From contig NZ_AOIP01000003.1 of NCBI RefSeq assembly GCF_000337535.1, positions 24,806 through 88,805 on the forward strand: DNA of 64,000 nucleotides, read 5' to 3'. Below the pieces are notes generated by a model. It was not told the origin of the DNA and searched no databases. It saw only the letters and a list, made by a program, of their open reading frames with translations. Positions within the stretch are counted from its first letter, which is position 1; each line of letters begins with the position of its first letter. The stretch comes from Natrialba aegyptia DSM 13077. Its GTDB lineage: Archaea; Halobacteriota; Halobacteria; Halobacteriales; Natrialbaceae. The translations under genes were made by a program, and so were the position numbers. Positions 52,710 through 61,466 of the stretch are shown in pieces.

Positions 52710-53139
52710 CCGTCTCGTCGTCCGCCCGCGCTTCCGCCGCCTTCGCTCTGAACTCCTCGATCTGCTCGCTCAATTTCTTGCCGACGGTGTACGTGAAGTC
52801 GTCCGGCATCAACCCGCGTTGGACATCGATCGTCACCATCGTATCGCAGCCCTCGACGATCTCCGGTGCCCAACTCCCCTGCGCTAACTTCGACTCGTCC
52901 GTCACGACCGCCTCGCCGTCCTCGACGTCGATGAACGCCGTCACGGTGTTCCAGATGCGCGGATCGCTCGTCGTCGCCTCGTCGAACAGTCCCTCGAGCC
53001 GGGACTCTTTGATCGGCTCGTCGCGCAACTCGACCACCAGGTCTTCGAGCGCGTCGGCCATCGCCTCGTACTCGGCCGCCCGCTCGGTTCGCTCATCGTC
53101 GCCGTTCGGATCTGCACTCGCGTCCGCCCCGTTCGTCAT
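52696..53139 (-). CDS. Hypothetical protein (acidic, partly helical)
   Basis: A 147-residue protein with an acidic N-terminus, a helical region (EYEAMADALEDLVVELRDEPIKESRLEGLFDE) and a C-terminal helix (KKLSEQIEEFRAKAAEAR). Its last codons and stop come from the palindromic repeat, so the C-terminus may have been altered by insertion. ATG 53139 is used; ATG 53184 would add 15 residues. No family is recognised. Confidence 0.6.
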   Translation of the reverse strand: MTNGADASADPNGDDERTERAAEYEAMADALEDLVVELRDEPIKESRLEGLFDEATTSDPRIWNTVTAFIDVEDGEAVVTDESKLAQGSWAPEIVEGCDTMVTIDVQRGLMPDDFTYTVGKKLSEQIEEFRAKAAEARADDETDSNN

Positions 53140-53253
53140 CGCATCTCCCTCCCGTTGCCGGCGGTGTCGTTCATACAGAAGCATACCCGCGGTTGCGGTA
53201 TAAACTCGGTGTCCCGTCTCCGTTCGTGCGATGCTCTCACAGTGAACGACCGC

Positions 53254-54744
53254 CTACTCCGCCGCCCGGAGCACGCTGGGAACCCACTCGCGATTCGGGT
53301 CCCCCGTCTCCTCCATCCACTCGATCAACCGCGTTCGGAGTTCCCGCCGTTCATCCGCGTAGTCGGGGTGATCAATCAAATTCTGCAACTCCGCTGGATC
53401 GGCCTCGAGATCGTACAGTTCGTCGACGCCGGGTCCGTTGTAGACGTACTTGTAGCGGTCCGTGCGAACCATCCGCTGCGTGTAGAGACCGAACTCGTCG
53501 CCGTGGTACTGCGCGAACGTCGAGTTCGGCCACTCCGTCGCGAGGACGTCGGGATCGCCGCCGTTTTCGAGCAGGGGGACGAGGCTCCGCGAATCGAAGG
53601 TTTCGGGGATCGACACGTCGCCGATATCGAGGAACGTCGCCGCCAGATCGTGCAGGTGAACGGGCGCGTCACAGACCGCTCCGGATCGGGTGACACCGGG
53701 CCAGCGCACCTGCAACGGAATGTGGTACGTATCGTCGTACATCAGCGGCCCCTTGTTGAACTGGCGGTGGCCGCCGATGAAATCGCCGTGGTCCGAGGCG
53801 TGGACGACGACGGTCTCCTCGGTCAGCCCCCGTTCGTCGAGTTCGTCGAGGATCCGCCCGAACTGGTCGTCGATCAGCGTGACGAAGCCCCAGTACTTCG
53901 CGATCGCTTCGGCCCAGCGGTCCCAGTCGAAGCCGCTGACGCCGCGGTAGTCGAGGTAGTTTTCCTGCACCTGGGGCTTGCCCGCGTAGGTCTCTGCATA
54001 GCTTTCGGGCGGCTCGATCTCGTCGGGGTCGTACATCGAGGCGTAGGGCTCGGGGACGACGTAGGGATGGTGCGGGCCGTAGAAGTCCGCCCGGTGGAAG
54101 AAGGGGCTATCGCGGTCGCCGTCCGCGTGGGCCTCGATGGCGTCGATCGTCCGCTCGGCCAGGAACCAGGCCCGGGTTTCCTCGACGTCGATCGACGTCT
54201 TCGCCGCGACGAACGTCCCGTCGCCGTCGTCTCGCGGCTCGTCGCCGGTGTAGATCACGTCTTCGAGTTCGGCCTCGCCGATCGGCGTCCCGCGTTCGGC
54301 GCGGTACTCGCGGAACGCGTCGTCGATGTTGTCGTGGTGTTTGTCGCTGCCGCCGAGATAGGAGAAGCCGAAGTCGTCGGGGGTCTGGTCGCGCCCGACG
54401 TGCCACTTGCCGGTGTACGTACAGTCGTAGCCGGCAGCGTCGAGTTCCGCGGCGAAGGTCGGGATGTTCGGCGGGAGATTCGGCTGGAGCGCGTCGTCCT
54501 CGTGGCAGTTGTTCAGCATGCCGTGGCCGTGGGGGAACTGGCCGGTCAGCAGCGACGCGCGGGCGCTCGAGCAGATACTGATCGGCGTAAACGCGTGCTC
54601 GAAGCGCATGCCGGTTGCCGAGAGGTGATCTATCGTATCGGTCTCGACGGTGTCGGCGACCGTCCCGTCGCGGGCGCTGCAGTCGTAGCGCTCCTGGTCG
54701 GTGAGGACGAGCAGGACGTTCGGTCTGGTGTCAGCATCGGCCAT
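53254..54744 (-). CDS. Sulfatase-family hydrolase
   Basis: A 496-residue sulfatase-like protein. N-terminal metal site is in LLVLTDQERYD (Asp16, Gln17) and a second metal/substrate site near FVTLIDDQFG and HASDHGDFIGGH. The formylglycine position reads Cys58 in the CSSAR sequence (C-x-x-x-R), whereas classical arylsulfatases have C-x-P-x-R; the second proline position is a serine, so modification is uncertain. No signal peptide is seen, so the enzyme is likely cytoplasmic. No sulfate transporter is nearby. Confidence 0.85.
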   Translation of the reverse strand: MADADTRPNVLLVLTDQERYDCSARDGTVADTVETDTIDHLSATGMRFEHAFTPISICSSARASLLTGQFPHGHGMLNNCHEDDALQPNLPPNIPTFAAELDAAGYDCTYTGKWHVGRDQTPDDFGFSYLGGSDKHHDNIDDAFREYRAERGTPIGEAELEDVIYTGDEPRDDGDGTFVAAKTSIDVEETRAWFLAERTIDAIEAHADGDRDSPFFHRADFYGPHHPYVVPEPYASMYDPDEIEPPESYAETYAGKPQVQENYLDYRGVSGFDWDRWAEAIAKYWGFVTLIDDQFGRILDELDERGLTEETVVVHASDHGDFIGGHRQFNKGPLMYDDTYHIPLQVRWPGVTRSGAVCDAPVHLHDLAATFLDIGDVSIPETFDSRSLVPLLENGGDPDVLATEWPNSTFAQYHGDEFGLYTQRMVRTDRYKYVYNGPGVDELYDLEADPAELQNLIDHPDYADERRELRTRLIEWMEETGDPNREWVPSVLRAAE

Positions 54745-54975
54745 CGTTCCCGCTACGTCGGCGCTGCAGTTAACGATGGGACCTGGATCTGCTCCCGTTC
54801 CCGTACCGCCTCTTGCCTCGCATTACCTCGCCTTTCCCGTTTACCGCTCGCTCCTTCCTCTTCCCCTTCCATTTCCTCTCAGTTTTCGTCTCACCCCCGC
54901 TCGCTACTGCGCGTCCCATAAACACGCTCCCAGTAAACCCGCACGCTCATTACGCCTCAGTTCAATGCGTCACGC

Positions 54976-55284
54976 GTGCCAACGGCATCCTGTGGGGAAT
55001 GTGAGTGGAGTCACCGGGCCGATGACGACGCAACGACCGAACTCGATCTGGCGATGATCGATCACCACGTCGAAACCGGTCACTCGCCGATCAAGCGGGC
55101 CGATCTCGTCGAGCCGATTCTCGCCGACGAACTCGACGGCGTGACTGGAAGCGACCGCGAGCGTGGGGCCGCACTCGAAACCGGGACCGGAACTGGAACT
55201 AAAACTGGAACTGGGACCGGGACCACGCCTGAGTCCGAGACGGAAACCGAGGCCGAACCGACCGTCGAACTCGAGAAAAACTAA
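54976..55284 (+). CDS. Small zinc-finger-like hypothetical protein
   Basis: A 102-residue protein starting at GTG. It has CGEC (residues about 6-9), a following His and a later HH...H cluster (DHHVETGH), consistent with a C2H2/C2HC-type zinc site. The C-terminus is a Gly-Thr/Lys-Thr dipeptide run (GTGTGTKTGTGTGT) encoded by six-base repeats around 55190-55230. It may be a haloarchaeal small zinc-finger protein. Start codon choice is tentative. Confidence 0.55.
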   Translation: MPTASCGECEWSHRADDDATTELDLAMIDHHVETGHSPIKRADLVEPILADELDGVTGSDRERGAALETGTGTGTKTGTGTGTTPESETETEAEPTVELEKN

Positions 55285-55351
55285 CGTCCGGCCGACCGGA
55301 AACGGTCGGAACGAACCGCGCGACGGCGGTCCGTTCTCGCTCTTCGAGGCG

Positions 55352-56653
55352 TTACGAGTCGAAATCCGCGAACGTCGGCCGCTCGTACTCGCCCGGGAAC
55401 TCCTCGACGGGGACCTGCATCTGATCGCCCGAGTTCATATCTTTGATCGTCACCTCGTCGTTTGCGAGGTCCTGTTCGCCGGCGATGACGACCGTCTCGG
55501 CGTTGATGGAGTCCGCGTAATTCAACTGCGAGCCGAAGGAGCGCCCGGCGACGTCCGTCTCGACGACGTGGCCGCGCTCGCGGAGCTCGCGGGTGATCCG
55601 GGCCGCCTCCGTTCGGGTGTCGCCGATCTGGAGGACGTAGTAGTCAGTCGTCACCTCCTCGTCGGGCCAGACGCCGGCGCGCTGGCACAACAGCGCCAGC
55701 GTCGCGTGACCGGGTGCGACGCCGACCGCGGGCGTCGGCTGCCCGCCGAAGCTCTCGATCAGGTCGTCGTAGCGGCCGCCGCCGAAGATCGACCGCGAGA
55801 CCTCGCCCGCGGAGTCGAAGCACTCGAAGACGACGCCCGTGTAGTAATCCAGTCCGCGGGCCGTCTCGAGCGAGATCGTACAGTACTCGCGCGCGCCGAA
55901 ATCGTCGGCCGCCTCGAGGACGTGCTGGAGGTTGTCGACCGCAGCGTCGACGCGATCGGTGTCCGCGAACGCTCTGACCGCCTCGAGATCGCCACCGGCG
56001 ACGAGGTCGTCGAACTCGACGGCCTGCTCCGACGTGAGTCCCGCCCCGATCAGCAGATCGTGGTACTCCGCCGTCGAAAGCTTGTCCGACTTGTCGACCG
56101 CGCGGATCGCGTCGTCGATATCCACGTCCGCATCGTAGGTCTCGAGCACGCCGCCCAGGATGTCCCGGTGGGAGATTCTGAACTCGAAGTGCTCGTCGGT
56201 GAGCCCAAGGTTCGTTAGCGCGTCGGCAGCCCAGGCCAGGATCTCGGCGTCAGCTTCGGGCTCCGAGGAGCCGAAGATGTCGACGTTCGTCTGGTAGAAC
56301 TCGCGCTGGCGGCCCTGCTGGACCTGCTCGTAGCGCCAGAACGGCCGGGTCGAGAACCACTTGATCGGCTTCGAGAGTTCCTGTTGCTTGGCGACGACCA
56401 TCCGGGCGACGGTCGGCGTCAGTTCCGGCGTCAGGGTGACGTGGCGGCCGCCCTGATCCTCGAAGGAGTACAGTTCCTCGACGATGTCGTCGCCGCTCTT
56501 GTCGGTCCACATCTCGGCTCGTTCGAGGGCCGGCGTCCCGATCTCGCGGAAGCCGTAGCCGCGGGCGGTGTCCTCCAGGGTGTCGATGGTCGCCCGTCTG
56601 GCGGCCATCTCGCCCGGATAGAAGTCACGAAAGCCCTTGATCCGGTCGTACAT
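55352..56653 (-). CDS. hisS: Histidyl-tRNA synthetase
   Basis: A 433-residue class II synthetase charging tRNA-His. Motif 2 region is FRYEQVQQGRQREFYQTNVDIFG; histidine-specific segments are GLDYYTGVVFECFD and FGGGRYDDLIESFG; the anticodon-binding domain (VVIAGEQDLANDEVTIKDM) is at the C-terminus. Start MYDRIKGFRDFYP at 56653 is the normal N-terminus. Monocistronic, with a small membrane protein gene upstream of it. Confidence 0.94.
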   Translation of the reverse strand: MYDRIKGFRDFYPGEMAARRATIDTLEDTARGYGFREIGTPALERAEMWTDKSGDDIVEELYSFEDQGGRHVTLTPELTPTVARMVVAKQQELSKPIKWFSTRPFWRYEQVQQGRQREFYQTNVDIFGSSEPEADAEILAWAADALTNLGLTDEHFEFRISHRDILGGVLETYDADVDIDDAIRAVDKSDKLSTAEYHDLLIGAGLTSEQAVEFDDLVAGGDLEAVRAFADTDRVDAAVDNLQHVLEAADDFGAREYCTISLETARGLDYYTGVVFECFDSAGEVSRSIFGGGRYDDLIESFGGQPTPAVGVAPGHATLALLCQRAGVWPDEEVTTDYYVLQIGDTRTEAARITRELRERGHVVETDVAGRSFGSQLNYADSINAETVVIAGEQDLANDEVTIKDMNSGDQMQVPVEEFPGEYERPTFADFDS

Positions 56654-56707
56654 GACTGGTGGTTCACCGAGGGCGGACTTCTATCCTTTCGTTTGGGAAC
56701 GTCGCTC

Positions 56708-57022
56708 TCAGCGTCCCGCGAGCGCGTCGATCGCGAGCCCGATGACGGTCGCAATGGCATAGAAGTAGCCGATCAGGAGTCCGTACCCGACTGCCGCCCC
56801 GACAGCGCTTTCGCGGAAAAACTCGCCCGTTCGATGCACGAGCGCGTCGATCGGTGCCATCACGATCCCGAGCACTCCCTCGACAACCGTGAGGAGCGCC
56901 GACTCTTCGGCGAACTCGAGGAGTACCAGATACGCTCCCAGGAGAACCCACAGCAGGGCGAACGGAAGCAAGATCGTTGTGCGAGGCGCGATCGCCTCGA
57001 CGAACTGGCCGGAACCCGGCAT
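56708..57022 (-). CDS. Hypothetical membrane protein
   Basis: A 104-residue protein with three predicted helices (about residues 14-36, 44-62 and 74-98). No motif recognised. It precedes hisS on the same strand with a 54-base gap, so co-transcription is possible. Confidence 0.6.
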   Translation of the reverse strand: MPGSGQFVEAIAPRTTILLPFALLWVLLGAYLVLLEFAEESALLTVVEGVLGIVMAPIDALVHRTGEFFRESAVGAAVGYGLLIGYFYAIATVIGLAIDALAGR

Positions 57023-57179
57023 AGTCTATCGTCTCCCCGAACGGCAGTAACGATGCCGGAGAATCGGCTGTGATCCGCATCCACGTTTCAGTTTCATGTC
57101 GAGTTCACCGCCAAGAGCATTTCGTCCACTGCTTCCAGAGGTTCGCGCAACCGAAATAGAGCGTGTGGGTTTCCGCCGG

Positions 57180-58103
57180 TCAGATCAGCGAGACGTCGCC
57201 GTTGTGATCGAGCAGGCTGTTGCCCGTGCTCGGGTGCTCCCCGTTGTCGGCATCGTAGTAATCCGAATTCCCGCTCATCATGTCGGTGATCTCCTGCTCC
57301 GCATCGAGATACGACGTTGCTTCGTGGGGGGCCGCATCGTCGATATGCGCCCCGACGATCCCGTAATTACTGTACGGCCCCGTCCAGATTCGGCCGTGCG
57401 TTCGGCCGAGGACGCCGAACGGACCCGACGCGACGGAGGCTTCGTTTTCGATCCACTCCCCGTCGATGTACATGTGGCGACCGTATTCGACCGGCCAGGT
57501 GTTCCACAGAATCCCGCCCTGGCTGTCGATTTCGACGGCCAGATCGTCCGCGTCCGCGGTCGAGTTCGACAGCAGGTTGACCGGCCCCTTGAGTTCGTAG
57601 CCGCCGCTGTCCTGGGCGTGGTAGTATTTGGGCACGTACGACGGGTAGGACGCGTCCGCCGAAACACCGTCGTCGGTGAACATGAGCGTTTCCTGTTGCG
57701 TTTCGAACAGCGTCTCCCACTCGTCTCCGGTCGCGTACAGCGCGTCCCAGTCTCGCTGTTCCTCGCGTTTGGCCTTCTCCGGAAGGTCGTCCGCCTCGGG
57801 ATCCGGTCGCTCGATCGTTCGCTCTTCGACGACCTCCGACTTTCCGTACCGTTCTTTCAGTTCTGAACTCGTCTTTCGCTTCGTGATCGTGACCGCCGTC
57901 GGCCTGATCGTGGCGCGCGTTACGATCGTTCCCGTGACGCGGAACCCACCGAGTTCACGGGCGGACCCATCCATTGCGCCCGCGCCGCCGATGCCGAATC
58001 CGGATCCGGTCGCGAGGAGACTCGCACCGAGCGCGCCGAGCGCCGTCCGCCGGTTCATGTTCGTCGACGTTCGTTTCTCGTCGTCAGGGGTGTCTCGTGT
58101 CAT
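57180..58103 (-). CDS. Tat-exported hypothetical protein
   Basis: A 307-residue exported protein. The leader MNRRTALGALGASLLATGSG (starting at about residue 16 of the called frame) contains the twin-arginine motif and a hydrophobic stretch. The mature part begins with a Thr/Val-rich strand region and then a mixed domain including DDGVSADASYPSYVPKYYH and IWTGPYSNYGIVGAHIDDAAPH. No known family. ATG 58103 is preferred; the ATG at 58160 lies in a polyadenine-rich region. The mature domain suggests a surface or secreted role. Confidence 0.65.
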   Translation of the reverse strand: MTRDTPDDEKRTSTNMNRRTALGALGASLLATGSGFGIGGAGAMDGSARELGGFRVTGTIVTRATIRPTAVTITKRKTSSELKERYGKSEVVEERTIERPDPEADDLPEKAKREEQRDWDALYATGDEWETLFETQQETLMFTDDGVSADASYPSYVPKYYHAQDSGGYELKGPVNLLSNSTADADDLAVEIDSQGGILWNTWPVEYGRHMYIDGEWIENEASVASGPFGVLGRTHGRIWTGPYSNYGIVGAHIDDAAPHEATSYLDAEQEITDMMSGNSDYYDADNGEHPSTGNSLLDHNGDVSLI

Positions 58104-58285
58104 CCCATCAACAAAGTGATTGTATTTTGTAGTATATTTATCAGATTGATTTATATACAAGTTGGTTTATTTGATTTGGCGACAAGCACTCATCGGTCTC
58201 TGCGGGACGATCCGAGTGACACAGCGGATAGAAATCGCCTGCAATAGGCTGAATCCGGCGCAAAACCAGCCTCGTTCCGGATATT

Positions 58286-58299
58286 GTACCGTAACCCAT
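58286..58299. promoter_or_regulatory. Shared 14-base motif before methyltransferase gene
   Basis: GTACCGTAACCCAT differs at one base from GTACCGTAACTCAT at 31140-31153, ahead of an unrelated gene. A TATA-like element (CAGTATATTATC, 58300-58311) follows it. The motif may be bound by a shared regulator. Evidence is the near identity only. Confidence 0.35.
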
Positions 58300-58333
58300 C
58301 AGTATATTATCGAACACCAGTAAGGAGCCGAAC

Positions 58334-59044
58334 ATGACTACAGAAGAGGGGCCGATAGCGAAAGATGCCTACGACAAATTGGCGGATACATACGCACAAG
58401 ACGTGGAAAACTCCGCGTATAATGCCCATTTGGAGTTCCCGGGAACGACGGCTCTTATACCGGACGTGGATGGGAAACAGATTCTCGATGCAGGGTGTGG
58501 AAACGGGAGGTACACAGAATGGTTACTCGACCAGGGAGGCGAGGTCGTGGCCATCGATGTGAGCACAGAGATGCTTACTCGTGCTACTGAACGGTGTGGC
58601 GGGCGAGCAGAGTTTCATCAAGCAAATCTTGGTGCCCCACTTGATTTTGCAACAGCAGATGAGTTTGACGGTATCGTGAGCGGTCTCGTACTCGACTACG
58701 TACAGAACTGGCACCGGCCGTTCACTGAATTCGCCCGCCTTCTCAAACCGGGTGGGTTCTTCGTGTTTTCAGTGATACACCCGCTCGACGAATACAATAT
58801 TGACGGTGATATGGATTACTTCGAGATTGAGCAGAGAACGAAGGAGTGGGAACCTCCTGTTCCGTACTACCGGCGTCCATTTTCGGAAGTACTCAGTCCA
58901 CTACTCGAGACCGGCTTTCGGGTGGATACGATAACTGAACCGCAGCCCACGGACGCCTTCAAAGAGCAACGGCCAGAGCGATTTGAGAAGGAGTCAAAGC
59001 AGCCGGTCTTCCTCTGTCTACGGGCCGTGAGACGAGAGAGTTAG
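58334..59044 (+). CDS. Class I SAM-dependent methyltransferase, lower G+C
   Basis: A 236-residue methyltransferase: motif I DAGCGNGRY (residues 52-60), GEVVAIDVSTEML, and LKPGGFFVFSVIHP. Codon choices are noticeably more A/T-ending than the flanking genes, and a G-rich AAGGAG lies eight bases before the ATG, which is uncommon here; both suggest acquisition from another source. It is unrelated in sequence to the methyltransferase at 29467. Substrate unknown. Confidence 0.8.
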   Translation: MTTEEGPIAKDAYDKLADTYAQDVENSAYNAHLEFPGTTALIPDVDGKQILDAGCGNGRYTEWLLDQGGEVVAIDVSTEMLTRATERCGGRAEFHQANLGAPLDFATADEFDGIVSGLVLDYVQNWHRPFTEFARLLKPGGFFVFSVIHPLDEYNIDGDMDYFEIEQRTKEWEPPVPYYRRPFSEVLSPLLETGFRVDTITEPQPTDAFKEQRPERFEKESKQPVFLCLRAVRRES

Positions 59045-59223
59045 CTGTTGTATCCGTTCATTTCAAGCGGCCTTACCGCTCACGTCGCGATTACGGACCG
59101 AGTTCAGCCGGCGGACGAGGTGGTTTCGATGGTGGTGTGGTGGTGTCGCCGCCTCGAGCCCACCGCCAACTCGGCTGGCCGCCGCGACCCGAGTTCAGAT
59201 TGCTGAACTCGTTTCGCGGTGGC

Positions 59224-59463
59224 TTAGTCCGAGTCGGATCGATCCGGGACCGGTGGAGCGACGCGACAGCCGCAGGGGCCGGCGACGGCTTCGCCGGGAC
59301 CGATCATGGTGGTCTGTGCGATGGGTCTGTCACAGCGGGGACACTGCGGGAGGCTCGAGTTCGCCGGTTCGTCCGCTGTGTCGGTAGTGGTCGCGTCCTG
59401 AGCGGTGTCTGTATCGGTGCCGTCGGCGTCAGATCCGCTCTTGGAGTCTGTCTGATCGGTCAT
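59224..59463 (-). CDS. Small CPxC...CGC zinc-ribbon protein, copy C
   Basis: A 79-residue protein closely related to copy A (9679-9966): CPRCDRPIAQTTMIGPGEAV, AGPCGCRVAP. The acidic tail is again N-terminal but shorter and richer in Asp-Thr/Ala. The start ATG 59463 (MTDQTDS) is 76 bases from the RNA element, exactly as in copy A. The 3' flank also matches copy A (40 bases at 59159-59198 versus 9615-9654 with two mismatches), so the whole unit was duplicated. Confidence 0.8.
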   Translation of the reverse strand: MTDQTDSKSGSDADGTDTDTAQDATTTDTADEPANSSLPQCPRCDRPIAQTTMIGPGEAVAGPCGCRVAPPVPDRSDSD

Positions 59464-59539
59464 ACCGACTGGCACCTCGCTGGTCCCGTCCCATCGTAGG
59501 AGAGACTCGCTACTGGTCGAACCCGTCGATGCATCAGGC

Positions 59540-59698
59540 GTGCGGGATGTTTATATCCCGTGAGAATGTACGCAAACATGGCTTCAGTGCGACACCGCAT
59601 GGAAGCCACGTCTCGGATGTCATCACCATCCGGGACATTTCATGTCCATTTGGTGGCTTCCGTTCTAATTGTTGATTGGTAGTGACTTATATCTACCG
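59540..59698 (+). ncRNA. Repeated structured RNA element, copy C
   Basis: Nearly identical to copy A outside the loops. The first hairpin is CGGGAT/ATCCCG (TATA-like). The outer stem joins 59601-59609 (GGAAGCCAC) and 59653-59661 (GTGGCTTCC); the inner stem joins 59610-59619 (GTCTCGGATG) and 59627-59636 (CATCCGGGAC). Changes versus copy A (GGGT to GGAT on one side, ACCC to ATCC on the other) are compensatory. The hairpin before the outer stem again pairs with different sequence (GTGCG with CGCAT). Confidence 0.6.
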
Positions 59699-59755
59699 CA
59701 CAGGGGGAGGAATCGGAAGCGACGGAAACGAGAACGGATCGAGAGCGCCGGAGCG

Positions 59756-60346
59756 CTATCGAACGCCCGTCACGTACGTCTGATCGTGATCCGGAAAGAG
59801 TTCAGCCACGGCCGCCGGGCCGTCCTCCTCGGCGATAATCGCCCGTAGTTCGGCCTCGTAATCCGCCCGATCGATCTCCTCGCTCGGGCCGACGGTCACG
59901 TCGAGCCGCGCCTCCACGAGACGGTCCACGGCGGTACGCCCGAAGCCCGACAGCGGGGCGATGTAGTCGACCTCGTGGCGATCCTCGAGACTTTGTGCTT
60001 GCGCGCGCGAGATCGTCGGCACGCGGTCGTCTCGCCTCGTCCCGTCGGCGATGGCGTCGAAGGAGTCGGCCGCGAGCGCTTCGAGCGCCTGCTGGTGGAC
60101 GTGTTGGATACCGTTTCGCGGAAAGCCGTCTTCGCGGATGCGCTCGACCGCTTCGTGGGCCACGTCGGGATCGAGTTCGAGGCGTTCGAACGCGAATCCC
60201 GTCGCGCGGGCGGTCTCGCGGGCGTGTTTCCAGTCGTCGCTAATACCGAAGTGTACCGTCGTGAGGGTCACGTCGTAGAACTCGTCGAGGAGAAGCGCGG
60301 CGAGCGTCGAGTCCTTGCCCCCGCTGTAGAGCAGTCCGAGATCCAT
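59756..60346 (-). CDS. Diphthine-ammonia ligase-like PP-loop ATPase
   Basis: A 196-residue ATP pyrophosphatase. The PP-loop SGGKDSTLAA starts at residue 8, followed by HFGISDDWKHARETARATGF; the later IADGTRRDDRVPTISRAQAQSLEDRH matches Dph6/MJ0570-type and asparagine-synthase-like proteins. Dph6 amidates diphthine on translation factor 2. The protein is slightly shorter than classical Dph6 and its substrate is inferred from family. It lies seven bases beyond the PDCD5-like gene's stop on the same strand. Confidence 0.78.
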   Translation of the reverse strand: MDLGLLYSGGKDSTLAALLLDEFYDVTLTTVHFGISDDWKHARETARATGFAFERLELDPDVAHEAVERIREDGFPRNGIQHVHQQALEALAADSFDAIADGTRRDDRVPTISRAQAQSLEDRHEVDYIAPLSGFGRTAVDRLVEARLDVTVGPSEEIDRADYEAELRAIIAEEDGPAAVAELFPDHDQTYVTGVR

Positions 60347-60353
60347 GCCTGCG

Positions 60354-60704
60354 CTACCGGCGCTGAATGTCGAAGCTCTTGGAGTCGGGCTTGAGTTCCT
60401 TGAGAAGCTGTTTCATCTTCTCGTCGTCGATCTTTCCCTGAATGCGGCCGCTACGGGCGAGACTGACGACCTGTCGTTCGACCTGTTCGCCGAACTGGGG
60501 CTTGCTCATCTTGACCGTGTTGAGTCGCTTGCGGGCGTCGTCGGTCAGGTGCTGGCGCAGGACCGCCTTCTTCTGGGCTTCGGCCTGCTGGCGGGCCGCT
60601 TCCTGCTCCTCGCCGCCCTGCTGGGACTCGGCGCGATCCTGGAGCTGTTCCATTTTCTTCTGTCGAAGCTCCTCGAGTTTCTCCTCGTCGGGTGAGCCAC
60701 TCAT
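60354..60704 (-). CDS. DNA-binding protein of the PDCD5/TFAR19 family
   Basis: A 116-residue basic-acidic helical protein of the archaeal PDCD5 family. Signature: [15 protein letters not shown] near the start, the Gln-rich middle, then [49 protein letters not shown]. It is suggested to bind nucleic acids or the ribosome. It lies between ribosomal protein S19e and the Dph6-like gene on the same strand, a translation-linked cluster common in archaea. Start ATG 60704 gives the family's [10 protein letters not shown] beginning. Confidence 0.9.
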   Translation of the reverse strand: MSGSPDEEKLEELRQKKMEQLQDRAESQQGGEEQEAARQQAEAQKKAVLRQHLTDDARKRLNTVKMSKPQFGEQVERQVVSLARSGRIQGKIDDEKMKQLLKELKPDSKSFDIQRR

Positions 60705-60907
60705 AGCTATACGGACAGTTGTTTCGCACGGAGGAAAATGATTTCGGACGACATCGAGACGAGTCCGCACATCGGTCCGTCTCCCACTCGCGAGCAGTCG
60801 CCTTCCGGTACCGCGACGGATCGTCCGCTGACTACCGCTACTGCCCGTTCACGATCGGGGAAAACGCGCCCTGAAAGACGAGTGCAGCTTTAGCTGCGGA
60901 AACCGGT

Positions 60908-61363
60908 TCAGGCGTAGCGCTCGAGTTCCGGACGGTCGAGGTCTTCGAGAACGTCGCCGGCGGTGTCGTCGAGCAGGCTCTGGCCCTCGGCGGTGATGCG
61001 GCGACCTTCACCCTCGGCGGTTTCGACGAGATCCTCTTCTTCGAGCTGCTGGAGGATGGTGCGGATCATGTTGCGCGAGCCGTCGGCGCGCTTGTCGGGA
61101 GCGACCTGGTAGCGGTTGGAGCCGTTCTTGCCGCCGCCGTACTCGGTTGCGAGTCGCTCGACACCGACCGGACCGCGGTCTGCGACCTTGCGTAGGAGGC
61201 TTGCGGCGCGGGTCGCCCAGAAGTCTTCCTGTTCCGGCGGCAGTTCGCGGTCGACGCCGCTTTTCGTGAATTCGCTCCACTCCGGTTCGTCGAGTCGGTC
61301 CTCGAAGTCCGCGGCGAGCGCCTCGATGAGGTCGTCCGCCGGAACGTCGTACATCGTAGCCAT
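60908..61363 (-). CDS. rps19e: Ribosomal protein S19e
   Basis: A 151-residue archaeal/eukaryotic small-subunit protein. Family features: MATMYDVPADDLIEALA start, PEWSEFTKSG, DFWATRAASLLRKVADRGPVGVERLATEYGGGKNGSNRY and a winged-helix C-terminus (IRTILQQLEEEDLVE). Length is normal. It is upstream of the PDCD5-like gene on the same strand (a 203-base gap, so perhaps a separate promoter). Confidence 0.95.
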   Translation of the reverse strand: MATMYDVPADDLIEALAADFEDRLDEPEWSEFTKSGVDRELPPEQEDFWATRAASLLRKVADRGPVGVERLATEYGGGKNGSNRYQVAPDKRADGSRNMIRTILQQLEEEDLVETAEGEGRRITAEGQSLLDDTAGDVLEDLDRPELERYA

Positions 61364-61466
61364 TGCCGTTGGGTTCCCTTCCGCGGCATTTAAGACCATC
61401 GTATCCGCTCCGCGTCGTCCCGGGCATCCCGGACCGTTTTTCGCGCTCGAGTCGAAACAGGGGGGT

